Positions 25,524 to 34,444 of a stretch of DNA of 64,000 bases are shown here, piece after piece. The stretch lies in NCBI RefSeq assembly GCF_005434945.1, contig NZ_SKCH01000014.1:1-64000 (forward strand), given 5' to 3'. A model generated the notes under the pieces. It did not search any database. It was not told where the DNA came from and was given only the letters and a program-made list of their open reading frames with translations. A program made the position numbers and the translations under genes. How positions within the stretch are numbered: position 1 is the first letter of the stretch; each line of letters opens with the position of its first letter. This DNA is from Prescottella subtropica. Its GTDB lineage: Bacteria; Actinomycetota; Actinomycetes; Mycobacteriales; Mycobacteriaceae.

Positions 25524-26965
25524 GGACGGCCGTCGATCTCGGGGCCGTGCCGGCGCGCGGTGCCCACGAACACGCACAGCGTCGCCGCCACCGCGCACAC
25601 CGCACCGAACCCGAACGCGGCGACGTACACCCACACCGCGGCCGGAACCGGACCGCCTCCGTCGGGTGACGTGACCGCCGCCGCGAGCATCGTGGCCAGC
25701 AGTGCGCTGGCCACCGAACTGCCGACGGTCCGGGCGATCGAGTTGACGCTGTTCGCGACCCCGGTCAGCTCCGGCCGGACCTCGGCGACCAGGAGGGCCG
25801 GCATCACGGCGTAGCCGAGGCTCGTGAACGCGGACGTCACCATCGACGCGGCGACCACCTGCCACGTCGCGTCGTGCGCGAGGATCAGCGCGCAGAAGCC
25901 GGCGACCCCGAGGACACCGGCGCCGGTCATGACGGTGCGGGCACCGAACCGGTGGATGAGGACTCCGCTGCACATCGACACCACGACGCCGACCGACGCG
26001 CCCGGCAGGATGTAGACCAGCCCGGCATGCATGGGGGTGGCGTCGAAGCCGTACCCGGACACGGCACGGTCCGTCTGCACGAAATACGTGAGTGCGGTGA
26101 TGTTGACGAACATCCCGGCCCCGACGAACACTCCGGCGACGTGCGTGCAGACGACCGGCCGGTGCGTGAGCATCGACGTCGGCACCAGCGGCTGGTCGCT
26201 GCGCCGCTCGAACACGAACCATCCGGCCAGCACGACGATCCCGGCGAGCGCGCACCCGATCGTGGTGGGCGAGGTCCAGCCCCAGCCGCCGCCCTCCGAC
26301 AGGGGCAGCAACACCAGGACCAGACCGACACCCAGGAGTGCGGCACCCGCCCAGTCGACCCGTCCCCGAACCTGATTCACGCGGGCGGGCACGACCACCG
26401 CCACCCCGGCGATCGCGATCACGGTCAGGGCCGTCGCGAGCCAGAATGCCCGCCGGTAGTCGCCGTCCGGGGGCACCACGAGCCCGATCAGGACCATGCC
26501 GACGGCACCGCCGAACCCGAGGGTGCCCGACAGCAACCCCATCGCCGACGTCAACCGCTGCGCCGGCAGTTCCGCCCGCAGGATCGCCAGACACACCGGG
26601 AACGCGGCGAACGACACCCCCTGCAGGGTCCGGGCGGCGATCAGCAGCGGCAACGATTCGGTGAGCGCCGCGAGCAGCGATCCGGCGAGCACGATCGACA
26701 GGACCGCCAGCAGCACGGTGCGTTTACGGCGCAGATCCGCCATCCGCCCGGCCACCGGCGTCATCACGGCCGCCGAGAGGAACCCGGCGGTCAGCGTCCA
26801 GCCGACCGCGGTCGCGTCGGCGTCCAGTTGGTGTCCGATGATCGACGCCAACGGCAGGACGACGGTCTGCTGCGTCGACACCACGAGGATGACGAAGCAC
26901 AGGGTGGCGGTCAGCAGCGGCTTCGGTGGTGTCGCGGTCACGGGCGGCGTCGGGTGCAGAGACAA
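25454..26965 (-). CDS. MFS transporter, DHA2-type (14 transmembrane helices)
   Basis: About 14 hydrophobic segments in 503 residues, motif A GRMADLRRKRTVLLA after helix 2, and a helix 5 region SGTLGFGGAVGMVLIG match drug:H+ antiporters of the EmrB/QacA family. It probably exports a toxic compound. The start is uncertain: TTG 26965 has GGAG 5 nt upstream; GTG 26941 is the next in-frame choice. No regulator lies beside it. Its divergent neighbour encodes a SUFU-domain protein. Confidence 0.85.
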   Translation of the reverse strand: MSLHPTPPVTATPPKPLLTATLCFVILVVSTQQTVVLPLASIIGHQLDADATAVGWTLTAGFLSAAVMTPVAGRMADLRRKRTVLLAVLSIVLAGSLLAALTESLPLLIAARTLQGVSFAAFPVCLAILRAELPAQRLTSAMGLLSGTLGFGGAVGMVLIGLVVPPDGDYRRAFWLATALTVIAIAGVAVVVPARVNQVRGRVDWAGAALLGVGLVLVLLPLSEGGGWGWTSPTTIGCALAGIVVLAGWFVFERRSDQPLVPTSMLTHRPVVCTHVAGVFVGAGMFVNITALTYFVQTDRAVSGYGFDATPMHAGLVYILPGASVGVVVSMCSGVLIHRFGARTVMTGAGVLGVAGFCALILAHDATWQVVAASMVTSAFTSLGYAVMPALLVAEVRPELTGVANSVNSIARTVGSSVASALLATMLAAAVTSPDGGGPVPAAVWVYVAAFGFGAVCAVAATLCVFVGTARRHGPEIDGRPQSASRASMSRADSAVLGSHSTS

Positions 26966-27090
26966 GGGAACTCCAGAGATTCGGTGAACCCTGGCTACCG
27001 CGACGGCCGCGGGGCCGCCAAACGGTGTCCCTGTGGGTGGGAGGATCCACCCGGTCCGGGGCCGGGTACCCCCTGGTGTTGGATGGACGG

Positions 27091-27675
27091 GTGACCGACG
27101 TTGCCGCCGCTGTACGCGCCCACCTCGACCGGCACCTGCCCGGCGCCGACCCGACCGCCGCGTCGGTGACGTTCCTGGGACTCGAACCGATCGACGTCCT
27201 GCGCTATCCCGGTGACGGTGACTCGCCCGTCCGCTACGCCACCCTCGGTTGCGCACGGCACCCGATGGGGGACCCGAGCGAGATGGTCGCCGACCCGACC
27301 CGCGGCCCGCGCGCCGAACTGGTGCTCACCCTGTCCGGGGGCGCCGGGGTGGCGTCCAGTGTGCACCGCACCCTCGCGGTGCTGGCGGCGTCGCCGGCGG
27401 TCGAGGGCATCGTGCTGCGCCCGGACTCGCTGATCGACCTGGGGGAGCCGCTGTGGACGGGGGCACCGTTCACGGCAGTGCTGCTCGGCGAGAGCGACAT
27501 CCCGGACCTGACGTTGCCGGATCCGATGGATCCGGTGCGTTTCCTCGAGGTGGCGCCGCTGACCGGTACCGAGGCCGCGTGGGTGCGGGTGCGGGGCGCC
27601 GCCGCACTGCGGGACGCGTGGACCGAGGCGGGCATCGACATCCGCGATCCGGCTCGCGGCGCCGCCACCCTGTAA
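27091..27675 (+). CDS. Suppressor-of-fused (SUFU) domain protein
   Basis: The 194-residue protein fits the bacterial SUFU-domain family: LGLEPIDVLRYPGDGDSPVR near the N-terminus, TLGCARHPMGDPS, then a hydrophobic beta strand rich in LVLTLSGG and a final EVAPLTGTEAAWVRVRG. Bacterial SUFU proteins are often immunity proteins or of unknown role. No toxin gene is beside it. The GTG start gives a clean N-terminus; the ribosome site is weak. Confidence 0.72.
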   Translation: MTDVAAAVRAHLDRHLPGADPTAASVTFLGLEPIDVLRYPGDGDSPVRYATLGCARHPMGDPSEMVADPTRGPRAELVLTLSGGAGVASSVHRTLAVLAASPAVEGIVLRPDSLIDLGEPLWTGAPFTAVLLGESDIPDLTLPDPMDPVRFLEVAPLTGTEAAWVRVRGAAALRDAWTEAGIDIRDPARGAATL

Positions 27676-27700
27676 CGGCCGACCTGACACACTGGCTGTC

Positions 27701-28549
27701 GTGCGCATCGATCTCCACACCCATTCGACCGCATCCGACGGCACGGACACCCCGGCCGAACTCGTGGCCGCGGCGGCCGAGGCCGGGATCGACGTTCTCG
27801 CGATCACCGACCACGACACCACCGCCGGCTGGGCGGACGCGGCCGCGGCCCTGCCGCCGCGGATGCGTCTGGTCCGGGGCATGGAGATGTCGTGCGAGGG
27901 GCGCGGCGAGGACGGCCGGCCGGTGGCCGTGCACCTGCTCGCGTACCTGTTCGACCCGAGCGCACGGGATTTCGCCGTCGAACGCGAACGGCTGCGCGGT
28001 GAACGGGTGGCCCGGTTGCGGGCGATGGCCGGGAAGATGGAGGCCGCGGGCCTGCCGATCGACGCCGACACCGTGATGGCCGACGCCGGCCCCTCGGTCG
28101 GACGTCCGCACCTGGCCCGGGCGCTGGTCCGGGCCGGGATCGTCGACAGCATCGGTGCCGCGTTCACGGACCTGCTGTCGACCCGCAGCCCCTACTACGT
28201 CGAGAAGGCCGACACCCCGCTCGAACATGCCGTCGACATGGTCGCGGCCGCCGGCGGGGTCACGGTGATCGCGCACGCACGGGCCCGCAGCCGGGGACGG
28301 CTGCTCGACCTCGACCACATCCGGGAACTCGCCGACCGCGGACTCGGGGGACTCGAGGTCGACCACCCCGACCACCACGCCGACGATGCGGCGCTCCTGC
28401 GTTCTCTCACACGGGAACTGGGCCTGGTCGCCACCGGATCGTCCGACTACCACGGGACGAACAAGACAATCGAGCTCGGCCGGCACACCACCGACCCCGA
28501 ATCGTTCGACGCGCTCGTCGCCCGCACGTCCGGGGTGCCCGTGCTGTGA
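27701..28549 (+). CDS. PHP-domain metal-dependent phosphoesterase
   Basis: The 282-residue protein has all PHP motifs: RIDLHTHSTASDGT at the N-terminus, LAITDHDTTAGW, VRGMEMSCE, and C-terminal ATGSSDYHG, supplying the metal-binding histidines and acidic residues. Relatives hydrolyse 3',5'-bisphosphate nucleotides or degrade 5' ends of RNA (RNase AM/YciV type). CACACT lies 7 nt before the GTG. Its stop overlaps the GTG of the next gene. Confidence 0.87.
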   Translation: MRIDLHTHSTASDGTDTPAELVAAAAEAGIDVLAITDHDTTAGWADAAAALPPRMRLVRGMEMSCEGRGEDGRPVAVHLLAYLFDPSARDFAVERERLRGERVARLRAMAGKMEAAGLPIDADTVMADAGPSVGRPHLARALVRAGIVDSIGAAFTDLLSTRSPYYVEKADTPLEHAVDMVAAAGGVTVIAHARARSRGRLLDLDHIRELADRGLGGLEVDHPDHHADDAALLRSLTRELGLVATGSSDYHGTNKTIELGRHTTDPESFDALVARTSGVPVL

Positions 28550-28863
28550 GCTACCGCGGATACGGCACCGGTGTACGCCGCACGGACGCGTGGGCCGTGC
28601 GGATGTTGCGCGTGCTGTCGGGGGTGATCGCCGGTGGCGTCGTCGTCCTCACCGCCGTCGTCGCGGGAGTCGCGTACCTCGCGTCGAACCGCGACTTCCC
28701 CGGTCCGGGACGCGAATCGCTCGCCGCGCACGTCGCCGCGAGCGTCGTCGTGATCGTGTTGCAGGTGCTCGCCGACCGTCGCCGCGGGGTCGCGGCAGCA
28801 GCGTCCTCGACCGCGGTCCTCGCGGTTACCGGACTGTTGCTGTGGACCCAATGGTGGACGTGA
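28546..28863 (+). CDS. Small membrane protein, three helices
   Basis: The 105-residue protein has hydrophobic helices at about residues 22-47 (LSGVIAGGVVVLTAVVAGVA), 62-75 and 83-101. No family is recognised. Its GTG lies in the 3' end of the PHP gene (GTGA overlap), so it is translated from the same mRNA. A role in membrane is the only safe statement. Confidence 0.7.
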   Translation: MSYRGYGTGVRRTDAWAVRMLRVLSGVIAGGVVVLTAVVAGVAYLASNRDFPGPGRESLAAHVAASVVVIVLQVLADRRRGVAAAASSTAVLAVTGLLLWTQWWT

Positions 28864-29200
28864 CTGCCGGCACATCCTCACAGGTGGGGGCCGGTTTCGG
28901 TGAGGCGCTGACCGATCCGACGGATTTGATCACTGCCCGCCGATGGTGCAGAATCAGTGCACTCTCGCGCGCGAGCCGACCGGCCGTCGCAAGAGGTTTC
29001 AAGGTGGCAGAACTTGTGCCAGGGCCCAACCCCCGCCCGGCGCCATCACGCTCCGGCAGTGGTGCGGCCGACCGCGCGCCCCGGTAGTAGCAAACGATCA
29101 ATCCTGTGCTCGAAGTGCCGTGTCGGATTTATCCACGCCGATCCGGTTACTTCTCAGTAACCAGGACCCGAGTGAGTCCGGTCTCAAGAGGAGTGTCATC
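28864..29200 (+). promoter_or_regulatory. 337-nt region with promoter and long leader of malic enzyme gene
   Basis: No gene is seen here. TTGATC (28926-28931), 17 nt and CAGAAT (28949-28954) form a plausible vegetative promoter, which would give a 5' leader of about 240 nt. The leader has GC-rich stretches at about 29020-29090 that could fold. Near its end is the inverted repeat listed separately. I recognise no known riboswitch. Confidence 0.5.
29145..29162. promoter_or_regulatory. Perfect inverted repeat upstream of malic enzyme gene
   Basis: GGTTACT-tctc-AGTAACC is a perfect 7-bp inverted repeat with a 4-nt centre, 39 nt before the malic enzyme GTG. It stands out in composition from the GC-rich surroundings and may be the operator of a dimeric regulator controlling carbon flow. 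It could also form a small RNA hairpin. Confidence 0.5.
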
Positions 29201-30391
<1,191 letters not shown>

Positions 30392-30410
30392 CGTTCCCGC
30401 GCACCGTATC

Positions 30411-30450
30411 CGAGCGCCCCGGCCGTCCACCTGGACGGCCGGGGCGCTCG
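30411..30450 (+). terminator. Perfect 18-bp hairpin terminator after mez
   Basis: Arms at 30411-30428 and 30433-30450 pair perfectly around an ACCT loop (CGAGCGCCCCGG...CCGGGGCGCTCG). It begins 19 nt after the stop and has no U-tract. It separates mez from the lipoprotein gene. Confidence 0.9.
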
Positions 30451-30509
30451 GCGTTCGAGGCCTGCGACGATGGACGCGGCACGACGCACACGAGATCGGA
30501 GACGAGACG

Positions 30510-31127
30510 GTGGAAGCGACACACAACACCCGGGCGGCCCGCTGGGCGGTGCTACCACTGGCCGTCGCCGTCCTCACCGGCTGCAGCGTCGACACCACCA
30601 GTGCCGTCGCCGGGCCCGCCACCCCCGACCCCGTCCGGATCGGCGCCTCCGCCACCACCGAGAACGAACTGATCGCCCGCCTCTACGCCGGTGCGCTCGA
30701 CTCCTCCGGGCGCGCCGTCGAACTCGTCCTCGGGCTCGGGGACCGGGCCGACCGCATCGCCGCACTCGACGCGGACCGGGTCACCCTGGTACCCGAACGC
30801 ACCGAACCGCTGCTGCACTGGTTCGAGCCGGATGCGCGCGTCGCCGATACCGACGCCGGTGTCGATGCCGACGCCGCCGACGGCACCGACCCGGTCTTCG
30901 CGGCCCTGTCGCGGGCGTTGCCCGCCGACCTCGCGGTGGCAGAGGTCGCCGACGCCGACGTACTACCGCTGTTCCGCAGCGGCGGACTGGGCGCCGACGA
31001 CATCAAGGGCCTCAGTGTGGTCCTGCAGCTCACCGCCGCCGACCTCGACACGATGGTGGCGCGGATCGACGCCGGCGAGGCCTCGTCCGCCGACGCCGCG
31101 GGGGAGTGGCTCGGCGACCACCTCTGA
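30510..31127 (+). CDS. Lipoprotein resembling a quaternary-amine (OpuAC/ProX-type) binding protein, short
   Basis: The 205-residue protein has a lipoprotein signal with lipobox VLTGC (Cys 25). The mature part opens PVRIGASATTENELIARLYA, which resembles the first strand and helix of glycine-betaine-type substrate-binding proteins. These are usually about 300 residues, so one lobe is reduced. No ABC permease or ATPase is near, so it is an orphan. GGAGA lies upstream of the GTG. Ligand and partner are unknown. Confidence 0.65.
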   Translation: MEATHNTRAARWAVLPLAVAVLTGCSVDTTSAVAGPATPDPVRIGASATTENELIARLYAGALDSSGRAVELVLGLGDRADRIAALDADRVTLVPERTEPLLHWFEPDARVADTDAGVDADAADGTDPVFAALSRALPADLAVAEVADADVLPLFRSGGLGADDIKGLSVVLQLTAADLDTMVARIDAGEASSADAAGEWLGDHL

Positions 31128-31143
31128 CCGCCGAGCCATTCCC

Positions 31144-31974
31144 TCAGCGCCCGGTGGGCAGCACCTTCGCGGTGACGAACGCGACCACCCGCTGGTAGCT
31201 GGGGCCGACGATCCGCACCCACGCGTCGAGGAATTTCGCGTCCGCGCCGATCAGCACCCGCGGCTTGTTCTTCCGGACCCCGTTCACGATGGTCTTCGCC
31301 GCATCCTCCGGGGTGGTGCGCGCGAGATGCTTGTCGAAGAACTGCGCGAACGTCACCTGGTCGTCGCCGTCCGGCATCGTCGCGTTGCGGGCGATCGCGG
31401 TCTTGATACCACCGGGGTGCACACACGTCACCTGCACCGGATGCTTCGCGATCAGCATCTCCTGACGCAGCGACTCGGTGAACCCGCGGACCGCGAACTT
31501 CGCTGCGTTGTAGGCACTCTGACCCGGAATCGACAACAGGCCGAACAGGCTCGACACGTTCACCACATGCCCGTCACCGGACGCGATCAGATGCGGCAGG
31601 AACGCCTTCGTACCGTTGACGACACCCCAGAAGTCGACATCCATGATGCGCTCGATGTCCTTGAACTCCGAGCGCTCCACCTCGCCGTGGAAGGCGATAC
31701 CGGCGTTGTTGTACACCTGGTTCACCGTCCCGAAGTGCGCGACCACCGCGTCCGCGTAGGACAGGACGGCCTCCCGCTGCGTCACGTCGAGATGATCGGA
31801 CTTCACCTCCGCGCCGGTCGCCTCGACCAGCCGGACCGTCTCCGCCAGGCCGGTCGAATCCATGTCGGACAGAGCGAGTTTCGCGCCCTTGTGCGCCAGG
31901 TTCAGGGCCAGCGCCCGGCCGATACCCGATCCTGCGCCGGTGACGACGCATACCTTGCCTGCGAACTCGCTCAC
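31144..31974 (-). CDS. Short-chain dehydrogenase/reductase (Rv1245c-like)
   Basis: The 276-residue classical SDR has TGAGSGIGRALA (cofactor site), NNAG, and the triad serine, tyrosine and lysine in NVSSLFG and SAYNAAKFA. It matches Rv1245c, including length. It probably oxidises or reduces an alcohol/ketone, perhaps the substrate or product of the flavin monooxygenase. Its GTG overlaps the stop of that gene by 4 nt, so the two are coupled. Confidence 0.9.
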   Translation of the reverse strand: MSEFAGKVCVVTGAGSGIGRALALNLAHKGAKLALSDMDSTGLAETVRLVEATGAEVKSDHLDVTQREAVLSYADAVVAHFGTVNQVYNNAGIAFHGEVERSEFKDIERIMDVDFWGVVNGTKAFLPHLIASGDGHVVNVSSLFGLLSIPGQSAYNAAKFAVRGFTESLRQEMLIAKHPVQVTCVHPGGIKTAIARNATMPDGDDQVTFAQFFDKHLARTTPEDAAKTIVNGVRKNKPRVLIGADAKFLDAWVRIVGPSYQRVVAFVTAKVLPTGR

Positions 31975-33569
31975 TGTGCAACCACCTTGTCGTCGTCGAG
32001 ATCGGAAAGTTCGGTGTCGAGATCCGGTGCGGCGTCCCGCGCGGCGACCGCCGGGGCCGGCAGATCGCCCGCGGCCACACTGCGGTACGCGCCGAGGTCG
32101 AATTGCTTGGTGAGGGAACGGAACTCGAACGTGAAGCCCGGCCACAGCGTCGTGTTGTTGCCGTGCTTGTCGAGATACCAACTGGCGCAGCCGCCGTTGT
32201 TCCACACACTCTTGGAGATCTTGGCCTGCAGCCCGCGGTTGTACGCGTCCTGCACGTCCTTGCGGACCTCGATCGTGGCGATGTCGTAGCGGTCGATCAG
32301 CTTGATCGCGTCCACCACGTAGTTCACCTGCGACTCGATCATGAACACCATCGACGTGTGTCCCAGACCGGTGTTGGGGCCGACCAGGAAGAACATGTTG
32401 GGGAAGTTCGCGACCGTCGACCCCTTGTACCCCTGCATGCCGGTCTCGTCGAACGTGTCCGCGAGCGAACGGCCGTCCTTGCCGAAGATGCCGGCGAACG
32501 TGGGGGAGTCGGTGACGTGGAAACCGGTGGCCACCACGATCGCGTCCACCTCCCGTTCGGCGCCGGTGCGGTCGACGATCGAATGCGAGCGGACCTCGGC
32601 GATACCGTCGGTGACGACGTCGACGTTCGGCTGCGCGAGCGCCGGATAGTAGTTGTTGGAGATCAGCATGCGCTTGCAGCCGATCCGGAAGTTCGGGGTC
32701 ACCTTGCGGCGCAGCGCCTTGTCCTTGATCTGCCGGCGCAGATGCCGCTCGGCGACGAACTGCAGCGGCTTCATGAACACCGGGGCCTTCGCGAGACCGA
32801 CGACCTGCGTCTCGCGCATCCAGTAGATGCCGGTGCGGCACAGCTTCTGGAAACCGGGCAGGTACTTGAACGCCAGATGCTCGGCCCGGGTGTACTCGCG
32901 GTCGGCGCGCGGCAGGATCCACGGTGCGGTGCGCTGGTACACGTCCAACTGCGCGGCCTTCTGTGCGAGCTGCGGGACGATCTGGATGGCCGACGCGCCC
33001 GTGCCGATCACCGCGATCCGCTTGCCGTCCAGATCGGCGTCGTGGTTCCACTGCGCCGAATGGAAGATCTCGCCCTCGAACCCCTCGATACCGGCGATGT
33101 CCGGCAGCGACGGCTCGCACAGCGCGCCGACCGCCGCGACGACGACCTTCGCGACGAAGCTCCCCTTCGAGGTCTGCACCTCCCAGCGGGCGGCGGCGGC
33201 GTTCCAGTGCGCGGACTGCACCTCGCAGCCGAAGATGTGCTTGTCGAGGACGTGGTACCGGCGGGCCACCGACGAGATGTAGTTCTGGATCTCGGGTTGC
33301 GGCGAGAACGACCGCGTCCACTCCGGGTTGAGCGCGAACGAGTACGAGTACAGGTGCGACGGCACATCGCACGCGGCACCCGGATACGTGTTGTCGCGCC
33401 ACGTGCCGCCGACCTCGGAGCCGCGCTCGAGTACCACGAAGTTACTCTTGCCCTCCTGGGCCAGCTTGATAGCAGCGCCGAGGCCTGCGAAGCCGCTGCC
33501 GATGATCAGTGTGTCGACCTGGCGCGCGTCCGCGGCCCGGGCGGAGGTATCTGTGACTGGAAGACTCAT
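31971..33569 (-). CDS. Flavin-containing / Baeyer-Villiger-type monooxygenase
   Basis: The 532-residue protein has two Rossmann sites, IIGSGFAGLGAAIKL for FAD (about residue 22) and IAVIGTGASAIQIVPQL for NADPH (about residue 190). The BVMO-like fingerprint F-x-G-x3-H-x3-W appears as FEGEIFHSAQWNHD, with Asn where Pro or Asp is usual. It should oxygenate a ketone, aldehyde or soft nucleophile. TACGCT lies 7 nt before ATG 33569. The operon with the SDR faces a TetR gene across an operator-like repeat. Confidence 0.88.
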   Translation of the reverse strand: MSLPVTDTSARAADARQVDTLIIGSGFAGLGAAIKLAQEGKSNFVVLERGSEVGGTWRDNTYPGAACDVPSHLYSYSFALNPEWTRSFSPQPEIQNYISSVARRYHVLDKHIFGCEVQSAHWNAAAARWEVQTSKGSFVAKVVVAAVGALCEPSLPDIAGIEGFEGEIFHSAQWNHDADLDGKRIAVIGTGASAIQIVPQLAQKAAQLDVYQRTAPWILPRADREYTRAEHLAFKYLPGFQKLCRTGIYWMRETQVVGLAKAPVFMKPLQFVAERHLRRQIKDKALRRKVTPNFRIGCKRMLISNNYYPALAQPNVDVVTDGIAEVRSHSIVDRTGAEREVDAIVVATGFHVTDSPTFAGIFGKDGRSLADTFDETGMQGYKGSTVANFPNMFFLVGPNTGLGHTSMVFMIESQVNYVVDAIKLIDRYDIATIEVRKDVQDAYNRGLQAKISKSVWNNGGCASWYLDKHGNNTTLWPGFTFEFRSLTKQFDLGAYRSVAAGDLPAPAVAARDAAPDLDTELSDLDDDKVVAQ

Positions 33570-33587
33570 GTATGGGAGCGTAGGGCG

Positions 33588-33608
33588 CTGTTGACCGGCC
33601 GTCAACAG
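33588..33608. promoter_or_regulatory. Candidate TetR operator between FMO/SDR operon and tetR
   Basis: CTGTTGAC-cggcc-GTCAACAG is a perfect 8-bp inverted repeat with a 5-nt centre, followed by another GTTGAC half-site at 33610. It lies 18 nt upstream of the FMO ATG and 31 nt upstream of the tetR start, overlapping both promoters. Binding by the adjacent TetR is inferred. Confidence 0.7.
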
Positions 33609-33639
33609 TTGTTGACTCCCGTTCAGTAAGGTGTGTCGC

Positions 33640-34254
33640 ATGGACCCCGTCAAACGCACCCGTCTCAGCCCGGACGAGAGGCGGGCGCAACTCATCGACC
33701 TGGGCGTACGGATGCTCGCCGAGCGGCCCCTCGAACAGATCTCCGTCGAGGACATCGCCGACCAGGCCGGCGTCTCCCGCGGGCTGCTGTTCCACTACTT
33801 CGGGTCCAAACACGACTTCCATGTCGCGATCGTCCGGCACACCAGCACCGACATGCTCGCCCGCACCGCACCGAACCTCGACCTCGAACCGATCGAGATC
33901 CTGCGCGACGTCATGGCGTCGTACGTCGACTACGTCTCCGAGAACCGCGACACCTACGTGTCCCTGCTGCGCGGCACCGCCAGCGGCGACCCCGCCATGC
34001 GCGAGGTGTTCGAGGCGACCCGCACCGAGATGGCCCGACGCGTCGTCGACCAACTCCCCACCCTCGGCATCGACCCCACCGCCCGCATCGTGCTGTCCGT
34101 ACGCGGGTGGATCGCGTTCGTCGAAGAAGCCACCATCACGTGGCTGCAGGATCCGCAGATCACCCGCGACGAACTCATCGAACTGCACGTCACCGCCCTG
34201 CCCGCCGTCGCCCTCAGCTCCGAGATGGCCGCGGTGCTCCTCGGCACCCCCTGA
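33640..34254 (+). CDS. TetR-family transcriptional regulator
   Basis: The 204-residue protein has the TetR HTH in residues 12-58 (ISVEDIADQAGVSRGLLFHYFG) and a helical ligand domain. It likely represses the divergent FMO-SDR operon and itself through the repeat at 33588-33608. TAAGGT lies 7 nt before ATG 33640, which is chosen over the GTG at 33631 inside the promoter. The ligand is unknown, perhaps a ketone or aldehyde substrate of the FMO. Confidence 0.9.
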   Translation: MDPVKRTRLSPDERRAQLIDLGVRMLAERPLEQISVEDIADQAGVSRGLLFHYFGSKHDFHVAIVRHTSTDMLARTAPNLDLEPIEILRDVMASYVDYVSENRDTYVSLLRGTASGDPAMREVFEATRTEMARRVVDQLPTLGIDPTARIVLSVRGWIAFVEEATITWLQDPQITRDELIELHVTALPAVALSSEMAAVLLGTP

Positions 34255-34260
34255 CTCGCG

Positions 34261-34356
34261 TTTCGCGCACTTGTCGCGAATCCTGTTACCCGAACCCGTG
34301 TTTCGCGCACTTGTCGCGAGGCTGCGTGGGCGAATCAGCGCGACAAGTGCGCAAAA
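34261..34356. repeat. REP-like repeats, two direct and one inverted copy
   Basis: TTTCGCGCACTTGTCGCGA occurs at 34261-34279 and again at 34301-34319, exactly 40 bp apart. A third copy with one mismatch lies inverted at 34339-34356. They fill the space between the 3' end of tetR and the terminator. The inverted copy can pair with either direct copy to form a long stem. The arrangement resembles a REP/BIME unit; no transposase is attached. Confidence 0.7.
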
Positions 34357-34384
34357 CGCGGGGGAGCGAGCCTGCACCGGAACG

Positions 34385-34426
34385 CCGGAAGGCCCGTCCA
34401 CTCGGGTGAGTGGACGGGCCTTCCGG
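34385..34426. terminator. Bidirectional terminator between tetR and kgd
   Basis: Arms 34385-34403 and 34408-34426 form a perfect 19-bp stem (CCGGAAGGCCCG...CGGGCCTTCCGG) around GGGT. It lies between convergent tetR and kgd and, being symmetrical, can stop both transcripts. Confidence 0.9.
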
Positions 34427-34444
34427 ACAGGTACTGCTACAGCG

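Noticed and set aside
28864-29200. Known riboswitch in the mez leader
   Set aside because: No conserved core of a known class can be recognised by eye; left as an unknown leader.
34261-34356. Attachment site or transposon ends
   Set aside because: The repeats are close together in a terminator gap, with no recombinase or transposase between or near.
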